The translations under genes were made by a program, and so were the position numbers. The notes under the pieces are model-generated. The model was not told the origin of the DNA and searched no databases. It saw only the letters and a program-made list of their open reading frames with translations. A stretch of 64,000 nucleotides of DNA from Scedosporium boydii (taxonomy: Eukaryota; Ascomycota; Sordariomycetes; Microascales; Microascaceae), in contig NJFT01000204.1 of the NCBI GenBank assembly GCA_002221725.1, forward strand, positions 1-64,000, given 5' to 3'. Positions within the stretch are counted from its first letter, which is position 1. Each line of letters begins with the position of its first letter. Shown in pieces: positions 44,034-54,030 of the stretch.

Positions 44034-44558
44034 ATGTTCAGTATCAAGCGTATCGTCTTGGCTATCATGCTGTCATGCTCTATGCAAGGAGCCTACGGTA
44101 GCCCAGTCGACCAAAGCCTTTCTGTACTAGACGGTCAAGTCACCTCATTCGATATCACAAATGCAAACACCTCAGAAGTCTCAGCACTCGCGGGTGATAT
44201 TAGCATACAATCCGGATGCTACCAAGGGACCTGCCCCGATTTCGATGCTTCATTCGACATGCTTACGGCTCAGGGATATTACTACGCACATTTCCTCCGT
44301 GTCAACCACCGCGCCGATGGCTGCAACAAATGCGGCTCGTGGGAGGTGTCAAGTGATGGATGCAAGAGTTTCAACTTTTGTGGTCAAGAATGGAGCATGT
44401 GTGTCGACTATTCTAAGAAGAGAGCTCATCGGTTAATCAATGGCCAGAAGTCTTGTTTCACAATTGTTCAGCGGGACCTAGGCAGGTGCTCATGCCAGGG
44501 ACTGCCTTGCGCTCCCTTCATTCTTACACCAAGTGCCAAAGTAGCTTGCACATGGTAG
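44034..44558 (+). CDS. small secreted cysteine-rich protein
   Basis: Intronless gene of 174 residues. A signal peptide (IVLAIMLSCSMQGAYG) leads to a mature part with 12 cysteines, an even number that would allow six disulfides. Cysteines are clustered in the second half: SGCYQGTC, GCNKCGSW, GCKSFNFC, SMCVD, RCSCQGLPC and VACTW at the end. It has no transmembrane helix and no known domain that I recognise. Size, secretion signal and cysteine load resemble fungal effector-like or apoplastic proteins, but that is only a profile and no function is shown. It has no close gene partner. Confidence 0.7.
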   Translation: MFSIKRIVLAIMLSCSMQGAYGSPVDQSLSVLDGQVTSFDITNANTSEVSALAGDISIQSGCYQGTCPDFDASFDMLTAQGYYYAHFLRVNHRADGCNKCGSWEVSSDGCKSFNFCGQEWSMCVDYSKKRAHRLINGQKSCFTIVQRDLGRCSCQGLPCAPFILTPSAKVACTW

Positions 44559-45796
44559 TGAGGTGGCGAGAAGAGGTCTCAGTAGCGACAATATTAAGGC
44601 CCAGTGAGAAATGGGATGTGGCATGGCCCTTGAGGAGAGATATTTGGGTATTACGTTGAGTTGTAGGAAGTTACTGCTAGGTAGGAGGTTGTGTACTTCG
44701 AGTTCCGTACTTGCGTTCCTGTTTTGCCTCTTGATGAATCATCTCGCTCTTGCCGCCTTCTCGGTGGTTGAGAGGGAAGTGTTCTTTTTTTAATTTGTAT
44801 TGCAATTGATCTTGAATAGCGGTGTATCTTGAAGCCGTGAAATATGTTACGCGGAGTGTTAGTATCTGCTCAGATTGTAGGATTTGCCTTCCATCTCGAC
44901 TTCTTTCTCCCTCTCTCTCTGTGGCTATGTGTAAAGATGGGTTGTGTCACAGAGTGAAGGACTACCCAATGTGGAGTTTAACAAGCTAGTCGACGGAAGA
45001 GGCTATACTAGCTTGTCGTCAAAAGGGGATGGGTTGACCCCTGTCGTCGATGACTTGGAGTTTCATGGCGGTTCAGTGGGCACCCAGGCACGTGGCTAAC
45101 AAGTCCAGACTGGAACTACTAGAGGGGTCAGTGTTCTGACAGGCTCCGTCGGGTCTGGAGGATCTTGGGTCTGGGCAATGTCGACCGCAAGAATGACAGT
45201 GAGCGTGTTGAGGGAGTGTTCTTCCCCGCGGCCTGTCATCCACATCTTGTCGTATGGCCGTAGAAGCGCCAAAAGAAAACAGCGAGAATTAATTGTGTAA
45301 ACAAATGTATACTAAATACACTGACAAAAACGGCATTTACAGAAAATGGTAGCGTAAAGAGTGCTCCAGCCCTGTTGGGTGGGATGTTGGCATGTTGCTC
45401 GTCGCGTTCATAATGAAAGAAGAGTGGAATAGATCACGAGAACGTAGCTGAACTGACATAAGGGCAGAGCTTTTCATTCATCATGAGACAAAGGCCCCCG
45501 TATCTCCCTGATTTTAATCCGTTTGGTCACTGACGCGGACTTCCTCTGCGGTGGGGAATATCTCCGCTAAATCGCCGCTTAAGTCCCGTCGGGTCATATT
45601 GCCGAAGCACCGACGAAACTGCTGCCCAGCCTCAGCAAATTAATTCACATCAAGATCTATACAATCCACTGCCGCCAAAGCTCCGTCGCAACTGGTCCAC
45701 TGGCAGCAGGCGCTTTGCTCTCAGAACGATAATCGATCACCTTTCGGCAGTGACGGGGCTTTCGTTTACACGCTGCCTCTTCCCGCAAAATCTGCA
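44559..45796. other. intergenic region with inverted repeat
   Basis: No gene recognised. A 10-base inverted repeat ACAAGCTAGT at 44981-44990 and ACTAGCTTGT at 45007-45016, spaced by 16 bases, could form a hairpin downstream of the secreted protein gene. The right end should hold the promoter of the next regulator. Confidence 0.45.
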
Positions 45797-47839
45797 ATGC
45801 ATCTAAAGCGGGGGATAGAGCGCGAATCATGCGACTTTTGCCATCGACGGAAGATCAAATGTGATCGCGCCTCCCGTGCGACTCAGGGAATTATGACATG
45901 TTCGCAGTGCGCTCTTCGCCAGGCGCCGTGCACGCTCGATGACTCCGATGATATTCGGATTCAGAGACGCAGGCGAATCGGAACAACAGGCAGCGCCTTG
46001 GCTTCGGGCTCACTAATATCACACTCTAGTCCGAGACGCCGAGTGCGAAGGGGCGAGCAGCAGATACAAACACCGGGTGCCAAGCCTGTGGAGGACGAGA
46101 ACGACACTTCTCATAACACGCCAGGCCGTAGTCCGACTGTTGATTCATCCTCACAATCCCCCGCTCAGTTCTCTGTGGATTTTGAATCCTCATTTACTAC
46201 GCCATCGGAGGTGATTGATACTTCGACATCTCTCCAGGACGAAGGGGTCGACTTTCTTTTCCTTGATCCTACCTTAGGACTTAGCGCAGATAGTGTCTCA
46301 TTCCTCGATCAGATCTTCATGAGAGACTACGCGTTGCCCCTGGAAGGCAATCAGCTGCCGCGAGAAGTTGACCAGAACCAGTCGAGCGGTGTGGCAGAGG
46401 GCTATGCCGACGATCCATCACAGGCAACACCAACAAGCGCCTCCCAGGTTGGCCACGGAATGCATGGGGCACCGTGGTTGAATTTAAATCTCGACTCAGA
46501 TACTTTTGAGGCAGTATTGCATGCCTACTTTGACTTTGCTGCCCTGTGTTTACCCATCCTTCTTGAGGATGCATTCTGGGAAGACTATCGCGCTGGCAGG
46601 TGCAGCTTTGCGCTATTATTCGCCATTGCCTGCCGTGGCATACCGTTCACCACTGTTGTGAACAAATGGAACGTGCAGCAACAACTTGCCCATCAGTTTA
46701 GGGAGGCGTTCTTTGAGACCCAGAATTCAGCGACGAACCAAGGGTCAATACGCCTTGATGATCTAGAAGCATTGGCACTGATGGTTGATTTTGAGTATGA
46801 CAATACGCAAAATTTGTCGGCTCAAACTCACCTCGGACATCTATTTCTAACGCATGACTCTCTGGTGTTGATGACTTTGCGGTCAAGGATCCAAAGTCAC
46901 TGTTCCCACCCGTCCGCCTCAGCAACGGCATTAGCGTGGGCTGATGAACGGCGTACGTTACTATTCTGGCATGTATATGGCCTCGATGCCTTCCACAGTC
47001 TTGACCACAAAAGCATATCACGTATCCAAGACGATGATGTCGACCTCGCTGAAAGTCTGCCGCGACATGAGGCAGCAGGCTACCTCGATGCTATGCTCGC
47101 CTTGTCGATCATCGCACGAAAAACGCTGCAGACTCTTTGCTGCGCCTCGGCTAGGCGAACAGGAGTGAAAATAGACGATATTCAATCTCTCTATTCCCAA
47201 CTTGATCACTGGCGTAACAACAGCTGCCCACCACATTTACGGCGACAGAGAGCGAAAGGGTCAAATCGTGTGTTTATGAGCGGCGAGAAGAGCGCAGATA
47301 AACATGCTCTACTGCACGCTGCGGTCTTGTGTCTGCTGGAACTCAACTGCTATATGCAAATTGAAAGCTGTGTTACGCAGTATGGCATCCAAGATCGATT
47401 CACGATTCAGGGCGAAATGATCACTTGCCGTGTTGGATACGAGACACTCCGCGCGGTTTACGACATTATTGACATCTCGGTATGGGCCAAGCAGGATAGG
47501 AACCAGGGCAATGAACTCGGGCATAAATCCCTGGTTGATCTCGCGCCGCAGGTGGTGCGTAACATTTGTGCTGGCGCATGCACTTGGATCTGCCTACGCG
47601 CGAAAGCTACGTTCGATGGAGAGGTATTGAATGTAATCCAGTTCGATGCAACCTCAAGGCAAAGGAGCGGGGAAGATGTGAACTCAAAAAGGACGACGCT
47701 TGAAAACTATTTGATCGCGGCGAAATTGTTACGAGAGGCAGCAGCGACAGCAATATCGCACAAGGATACAGAGCGGGTCCTCGCAGGCATAGATAAGTCC
47801 ATCGCTTTGCTAGAAGAGGGCATTCACACACTTGATTAA
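45797..47839 (+). CDS. Zn2Cys6 transcription factor, long-loop type
   Basis: Intronless gene of 680 residues. The N-terminal zinc cluster begins SCDFCHRRKIKCD and has a long third spacing: Cys-x2-Cys-x6-Cys-x12-Cys-x2-Cys-x6-Cys, as in the XlnR/Clr-type and related regulators. An arginine-rich IRIQRRRRIG follows the cluster. After an unstructured Ser/Thr-rich linker the fungal_trans homology region begins near residue 240 (LHAYFDFAALCLPILLEDAF). The start at 45797 gives only 11 residues before the first cysteine. Neighbours are a secreted unknown and a beta-lactamase-like hydrolase, so no target is evident. Confidence 0.88.
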   Translation: MHLKRGIERESCDFCHRRKIKCDRASRATQGIMTCSQCALRQAPCTLDDSDDIRIQRRRRIGTTGSALASGSLISHSSPRRRVRRGEQQIQTPGAKPVEDENDTSHNTPGRSPTVDSSSQSPAQFSVDFESSFTTPSEVIDTSTSLQDEGVDFLFLDPTLGLSADSVSFLDQIFMRDYALPLEGNQLPREVDQNQSSGVAEGYADDPSQATPTSASQVGHGMHGAPWLNLNLDSDTFEAVLHAYFDFAALCLPILLEDAFWEDYRAGRCSFALLFAIACRGIPFTTVVNKWNVQQQLAHQFREAFFETQNSATNQGSIRLDDLEALALMVDFEYDNTQNLSAQTHLGHLFLTHDSLVLMTLRSRIQSHCSHPSASATALAWADERRTLLFWHVYGLDAFHSLDHKSISRIQDDDVDLAESLPRHEAAGYLDAMLALSIIARKTLQTLCCASARRTGVKIDDIQSLYSQLDHWRNNSCPPHLRRQRAKGSNRVFMSGEKSADKHALLHAAVLCLLELNCYMQIESCVTQYGIQDRFTIQGEMITCRVGYETLRAVYDIIDISVWAKQDRNQGNELGHKSLVDLAPQVVRNICAGACTWICLRAKATFDGEVLNVIQFDATSRQRSGEDVNSKRTTLENYLIAAKLLREAAATAISHKDTERVLAGIDKSIALLEEGIHTLD

Positions 47840-48643
47840 ATAAGGCTCATCAGGCCGCGTTGTTTCTGAAGAAGATATGATCTTGAGAAGTAGGACCTGT
47901 GTCACATTGAACTGAACCAACAGGACATCCGTGTTAAGATCGAGCTAATGATTTAGATCTACATACGACACACACTAGCATGCACAATTGGTATCTACTT
48001 AATGATAATGGCCCTGATATTGTGGTGCCGGCCTAGACGTATGTTAGAAACTCAAGGTGACTCAACTTGGGCGTCTGGCTCCTTGTGTGATGGGTCTTCA
48101 ATCCGTCTTGAGAGGAGGGAGATAACGTAGGTACAATCATAAGCTAGGCTTAATCAAGACTGTGGCGCCCTTGCATAATGTGCATCATAGCAGAAGTAAG
48201 AAAACGCTTGGAATGCCGTTCACCGAATGTGTGAGGGATTCATAAGCTAACGGAGGTTCTGTCCGTAACTTAAGATTGCGACTGAAGGGAATCGGCGAAT
48301 GGCATGCACTGCATACACGAGCAAAAGCAAATCATTCGCTATTGATTGTGGATCTTCTGTAGTTGGATTCGTATTAGAATCACAGACTTGCCAGGGTCTT
48401 TCTTAGCTGGAAGACTAGGACATTGTCACAAACGGAGCACTACTTAAATCGCCGCGAAAGCCCCGTCGACATCCCTTCTCTGACAGCAAGGCAACCGCCT
48501 TTGTACAGCCTCCAGGTAACTGATGCTTCGAGGTATAAAAACATGGACCACCTCCAGCTTTAGAAACAATCAATGCAGAGCGACAAGTTCTCCCGCAAAC
48601 TACCCAGACATACCTTCAAGTTTGTTTCTACCTACCTGCCAGA
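47840..48643. other. intergenic region, hydrolase promoter
   Basis: No coding sequence recognised. A TATA box lies at 48534. Confidence 0.5.
48534..48541 (+). promoter_or_regulatory. TATA box of beta-lactamase-like gene
   Basis: TATAAAAA 110 bases upstream of the ATG at 48644 on the same strand. Confidence 0.5.
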
Positions 48644-50563
48644 ATGAGTTCTCTGCTTCTCGGTCCTGTCTTGCCTTACCCATCCGGGTTGGGGACGGGA
48701 ATAATGAATCCTGTCTTGATCGACCTATCAACCACGCTACATCAGACCTTTCAGCAGGGCCATAGCGACTTCGGCGACTTCATGGGCAACACCTCCTCGG
48801 TGTCAATCACCGCCATGTCGACTGAGGATAGCGAGGAAATCCCTTTCTTCAACTTCCACTTCACTTCACCATTTCTCAATGAGACGGCCGGAAGCACGGC
48901 GAATATCACAGAGGATTCGGTGTATCGCATTGGCAGTATATCCAAGCTCTTCACGATCTATTCGCTGCTGCTGAACTTCGGAAGGGAGCATTGGGATAAT
49001 CCCGTGACGGACTATGTTCCTGAGTTGCGTGAAACGAGGGCTGCCCGGCGGGGGATGGAAAATCCTGCTGATCTTGTGGACTGGGAAAGCATAACTCTCG
49101 GGGCTCTGGCATCACAGCTTTCCGGAATTGGGCGAGATTGTGTGTAACTGCCATCATTTCCTTACCTATTTGTGTTGAAGTATTTGCTGACAATTTACGA
49201 GATGCCAATGGTGACTTAGCTAGCCAGAACTTCCCTTGGGACCAGGCGGGGCTACCCAGTCTGCCCATGGAAGATATCCCTTCCTGTGCGGGAAACACTA
49301 GTCTACCGCCGTGCAATCGTCAAGGTTGGTTTCCGCCCCAAACCAACTTGGTTGCTTTAAGTACTCACACTCTGGTATATTAGAGTATTTCCAAGGGTTC
49401 ACCCAGAGACAGGCTGATTTTCCTCCCGAGACGACTCCCGTATATTCAAATGCTGCATTTAGAATCCTCGGATACGTTCTTGAAGCACTCAGTGGCACGT
49501 CATACTCGTCGCTTTTGAGGTCGTCGGTTCTAGAGCCCCTCAATCTTAGCCAGTCAAGCACACGTCGACCCGAGGGCAAAGGGTCATGGGTTATTCCAAA
49601 TGGTGATAGCGGCTGGTTCCAAGATGCCGGCGATGAGGCACCGTGAGTGCATATCTAGCAACCTAAGCCCCCAATACTTTAGAGAAGGAATACTGACAGG
49701 TGAAAATCAGGACTGCTGGGATGTTTTCTTCTTCTCGCGATTTAGCTGCTTTCGGTCGCGCCATCTTGGCCAACAAGCAACTCTCAGCACTCGACACAAG
49801 AAGATGGATGAAACCTAACTCGCACACCAGCTCTCTGGCTTTCTCAGTTGGGGGTCCTTGGGAAATATGGAGGGCGAAAACGAACATCACCGAAGGCCGC
49901 GTGCTTGATCTCTACGTCAAGTCCGGAAGCATTGGGAACTACAACTCCCTTTTAATTCTTGTCCCTGACTACGGAGTGACGGTATCCATTCTCACGGCTG
50001 GCTCGAGTAGTGGCTCCACCATTACGATTGCTGCGGAGTTGGTCATGCAAAAGTTGCTTCCTGCTTTGGAAATGATTAGCCGCGATCAAGCATGTAAGAA
50101 GCTCTGCGGGACCTACACAACCGCCGACCCAAAGCAGAACTCGTCGCTGGTAATTGTTGCCGATGACGAGAATCCCGGTCTTCTGGTCAAGCGCTGGGTA
50201 AGTCATGGCGTTGATCTGTACGCAACAGCGCAAGCCTTTGCGGATGGGACCGGTGGTGGTCAACTCACTGCAATTCGCCTTCAGCACACCAATCTTGAGT
50301 CTACGTCCAGTGGCAAAAAGAGGCACCACGGCCAGAAAGGTCGAGTTTCTACATATCGGGCTATATTTGAAACGCACAATCCCGATGTTGCAAACACTAG
50401 ACATCGCATCTTTGACCCTGATGCTCATCAATGGTCCGCGATTGACTCTCTTATGTACGGCGAGGTAGCTGTTGATGACTTTGTCTTCCACCTGGATCAT
50501 CAAGGATTTGCGGTTGCGATCGAGCCACGTGTTCTTAGGGAGACTTTCAAAAGGGTGTTGTAA
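48644..50563 (+). CDS. serine beta-lactamase-like hydrolase
   Basis: Four exons, 48644-49139, 49202-49324, 49384-49642 and 49711-50563, with introns of 62, 59 and 68 bases, in phase, give 576 residues. The catalytic SxxK is SISK in VYRIGSISKLF, and the Tyr motif is YSNAAF. DYANGDLASQ is completed at the first splice. The family (class C beta-lactamase/esterase fold) hydrolyses esters, amides or lactams. The C-terminal third (from about residue 420) is the extra domain seen in fungal LACTB-like proteins. The chosen start lacks a clear signal peptide, although the mature region has N-glycosylation sequons (NETAGS, NITE), so an unrecognised upstream exon supplying a leader is possible. Confidence 0.85.
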
Positions 50564-52755
50564 TGGCTTCCAGATTCCGGCCACTGTCGGATATGTTCCC
50601 CAGTCTCTCTGATCGATAGAGACACCGACCGGAAGACTTGCGATCATGCGTATCTCCCGGTCGTGAGATTTTAGAAGACTACTGGTAGACTTGGAGGCTA
50701 CCAGCATAGCGGGGCAGCAGAAGGATATTATTCTTTAGTTCTTATTATTGTATTAATACCTACTTAGGCATATGGCCGTCATTGTATAATTGTTAAAGAT
50801 TCTGCGTGAGCATTATGCATAGTGAGCACTTGGGGCTAAGACCACAATGAACTGGTGAAGGAAGAGCCAAGGACATGGAAACGATAGGGAGGTCAGAAAA
50901 TTGATTCCCATCCGGGGCCTCTCTCGGGAGTTTGTGCTTTCTTCGAATTATGGCATGGTTATTATTACACGAATGCCCGCAGAGTCCCCCGAGTCCTCAG
51001 TAAACATTCCTGGGTTGCGGTTATACTTTATGAAGATCTAAATAGCCTCAGTGCAAAGCGCAACCCTGGCGTTCTTCAAGATATATATTGTGTGCATAAC
51101 AACTTAGCCGAAACGCTCTTACCGTCTGGTCAAAGCTCTTTCCGCGAAATCATCGGGTTCCCAAAGCTTGCAGGGTAAAGTTCCACTTCTCCAAACGCAC
51201 GGGGCCTTCGGCTCTTCGATGCAAACCTGATCTGTATTCGAGGGCAATTTCGGACACAGGGAAAGAAGTAGAAAGTCGGAACAGAGGTAGATTTGTAGAG
51301 GACATGCTTCTCTAAAAGCCTTCGGCTGATGTAGGACTTGAAGTGGAAGTATAAACACGGGCGTCCTCAGCATTGTTTCCCTGAAATGGCGCAAAGCTCA
51401 ACAATACTATTAGGCTCGAGTTATCAGTTCGAGACCGAGTCATCAGAGAGCACTGAGCAGTCAAACACATAAGGGGTCAATCACAGCACAACCACTCGGA
51501 TTACTACTCACCGTACAATTCCGACAAGAATTGAAGAAACCACACCAGCGGGTATAGTCTCTAAAAGAGGCTCGTTGCTGGCTCTCCAGCCCAGAATGTC
51601 CCTCGGCTCACCAGCGCCGTGATAGCCGATAGGCCTCCCGCAGATTCACTCTTCTCACAATGCACCCAAAGGTGCCATGCATGTCTCGATTAGATCAAAA
51701 CTTTTCAGATCATTGTGGAACACTAGTTCTTTACCGTCGAGAGCTACGGAGAGGTACTCTTCAGTGGGGTAAAACGTCCGCGTCTCAGGCCAGAGCTGAA
51801 CAGTCTTGCGCGACAGGCACTTTCGTGTCGACGGAGCTGCTAACTTCTAGAAGGGACCTCTCACTTGACGATTGTTCTCCTCGGTCAGACGATGTCATTA
51901 AGAGTTGTGCAGCTACGGCATTTCTTCTCTATCTCACCGACTTCTGGTTTCTTGACAACGTCTAGGGTGGGTGGCAAATTATGATCTCGGTGACCCCGCC
52001 AGGCTACTGCGCAGGGTTCAGTAGGGGCCGGATGAGATCCCGGATACTAGTGTCTTCGAAATTTCTATCTACTTTGGACGAGGTGGTATCATTGATGGAG
52101 AGCCAGGGCTCGACATGTTCCGCAGGAGCGCTAGCAAGCACGCGCAGCTGCACTGGTGGTGGATGCTCATTGCCAAGTAGATTTTCGTGGGGCCACCTGC
52201 GGACTGAGACACTCTCTTACCGCTGGAACTCGACGGAACTTGAGCCGAAGACCCGGGGAGTGGCCCTCTGTTCCTAAATTTGAAAATTGCAGTGACTACA
52301 TTTGCCACAAAGCGGAGTCGTGGTCGATCTTCAGTTGGTCTGTACCCGAACTTCTATTCCTTTTTTTGAGCTGGAGAATCAGGCTCAGGAGTCGGTATTA
52401 CGATGAATTACGAGGGAACTACGCGAGGGGTATTTGCGAGCTGAAAGGTTACGCTGAAATAAAGTGAGGCACGAGTCATGAAGGAGGGGTCGTGCAGTAG
52501 AGGGCTACGCATAGCTGCGATGCACTCTCAAAGGAGAAGGAGCTGCGATTAGTGAAACTAAATAAAAATCTCACTCCATAAGCCTAGATGGTACGCGGCC
52601 CCCTCTTCCAAGGTGGGAATGTGTTCAAAACGCTGACGAACGCAGGGTTTGAGGTCCTACCCTGCATACACGAGCCGCAGCGCCTCGTCTGATTAGTTTA
52701 GGAATCTCTAAAATTGATAAAATGAGGCGTCGAATCGGGTCTTTCATGTGTCATA

Positions 52756-52781
52756 TTAGCTGCAGATCTTAGCTGCAGATC
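52756..52781. repeat. 13-base exact tandem duplication
   Basis: TTAGCTGCAGATC at 52756-52768 is repeated directly at 52769-52781. Confidence 0.85.
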
Positions 52782-53260
52782 AAGCACGGGTTGTGGGTGT
52801 TGGGGAGCGGGAAGTGGGAACATTTGGTGTTCTGCGGTGTTCACCAGACTAGGCAGGTGTTTCGAAGATCCAGAACCAATCGATGGATGTCCGTGAAGAA
52901 TGTGTTCCTTCATGACCCCAGTCACCCCAAGCAGCTACCCTGGGTCGGCAACTTCTCTACTCAGCTGTGCAGATCTCACGGTTGGCCTGCGATTTTCGGC
53001 TCCAAGACGTCGCATTTCCCCTCAACATATCAGGTCCGGAGCACACTTTCGTATTTTCCCGTCCAATACCAGACCAATGCCTTGACATAGCAAGACAAGA
53101 TGAACGTATTTGCAGGACACTTGAGCAAGGGATGGAGAAATCGCCAACCTATCAGGCACGCCAAGTCGCCCAGCCCGGATGCACCGCAACGGTGTAATTC
53201 TACTTTGGATGTAAATCATCCATCTTCGCATCTCGGTTAGCTGTTCCTGCCTTTCTACAC

Positions 53261-53484
53261 CGTCACGGTTGCTTCAAACCAGAAGTAAGCCGGGGAGATC
53301 CAACGCCGTCCCTCATGAGATTCAACTCCGCCTCTCGTGAGATTCAACGCGGCCTCATTGGACTAAACGCGACGCCTTGAGAGATTGAATGCAGATTCAA
53401 TGCAGCCTCTCGACATATTGCTTCTCCTTCATGGGTCGTCACTGAAGCCTCAAAACGGAAGTAAGTCGGCAAAATTCAACGCCG
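53261..53484. repeat. degenerate promoter repeats (48-base pair plus 22-base tandem units)
   Basis: A 48-base segment at 53261-53308 recurs at 53437-53484, 176 bases later; the core 38 bases agree at 30 positions and both begin CGTCAC. From 53295 to 53360 three abutting 22-base units start GAGATCCAACGCCG, GAGATTCAACTCCG and GAGATTCAACGCGG, with a degraded 20-base fourth at 53361. Words of the type GATTCAACGCCGCCTC recur through 53484. All lie within 400 bases upstream of the crystallin-like gene. Confidence 0.75.
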
Positions 53485-53514
53485 CCTCTGGCGAGATGCT
53501 TCGTGAAGTTCGTC

Positions 53515-53523
53515 TATAAAAGG
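53515..53523 (+). promoter_or_regulatory. TATA box of crystallin-like gene
   Basis: TATAAAAGG 145 bases upstream of the ATG at 53660 and directly after the repeat array. A strong consensus match. Confidence 0.6.
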
Positions 53524-53659
53524 ACCCTTGAATCCCTCATCGAGAGTCTCTGATTTGTCTCGACCACCAAGCTCAGCTCACCAAACATCATTGCCTCAAA
53601 GTCCAGTACCGTTGACAGCCTTCTATATCTCCATCCCTTACCTACATTTCACATTCAAG

Positions 53660-54030
53660 ATGAAGCTCTCCACCGTCCTTCTCGCCGCTACTGCCCTCGT
53701 GGGTACCTCTTCCGCCTACAAGATCAGCGTCTACAGCAAGGACAACTACCAGGGCACTCAGAAGTCGTGGTCCAGCAACGGCTCGCATAGCGTTGGCTTC
53801 ACCGTGAAGTCTTGGATCTGGGAGTCCTCAATTGGGGATGGCTGCTGCGTTGCTTTCTGCAAGGGCAGCACTGTAAGTGTGCCATCTATTCCGCAACATG
53901 AAAAAGGAACTGACATTATGTCTTCTTAAAGAACGTTGGTCGATACTGCGGAAGTGCCAGGAAGGCTGTTTCCAGCGCTGGCGTCAACAAGGTTGTGACT
54001 GGTTGTGGATCGGCTGTCCTCAACTGCTAA
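53660..54030 (+). CDS. small secreted beta/gamma-crystallin-like protein
   Basis: Two exons, 53660-53872 and 53932-54030 (59-base intron, phase 0), give 103 residues. A signal peptide (LSTVLLAATALVGTSSA) precedes an ~84-residue mature chain. YKISVYSKDNYQGTQKSW followed by GFTVKSWIW reads like a beta/gamma-crystallin Greek-key motif (Y-x6-Y/F-x-G ... S-x-W). Six cysteines (CC, FC, YC, GC, NC) can make three disulfides. Crystallin-fold secreted proteins occur in fungi and bacteria with varied roles. I infer the fold from motif spacing only. A consensus TATA box and a repeat array lie just upstream, which suggests strong regulated expression. Confidence 0.75.

Larger units (their letters stand above)
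50564..53659. other. 3.1 kb gene-free stretch
   Basis: The longest stretch with no recognised gene. Short open frames here have no family likeness. A 13-base exact tandem duplication lies at 52756, and the last 400 bases contain the repeat-rich promoter of the crystallin-like gene. Confidence 0.5.

Noticed and set aside
53295..53380. CRISPR-like array
   Set aside because: The units are degenerate and abut without unique spacers, and the genome is eukaryotic. It is a promoter repeat.
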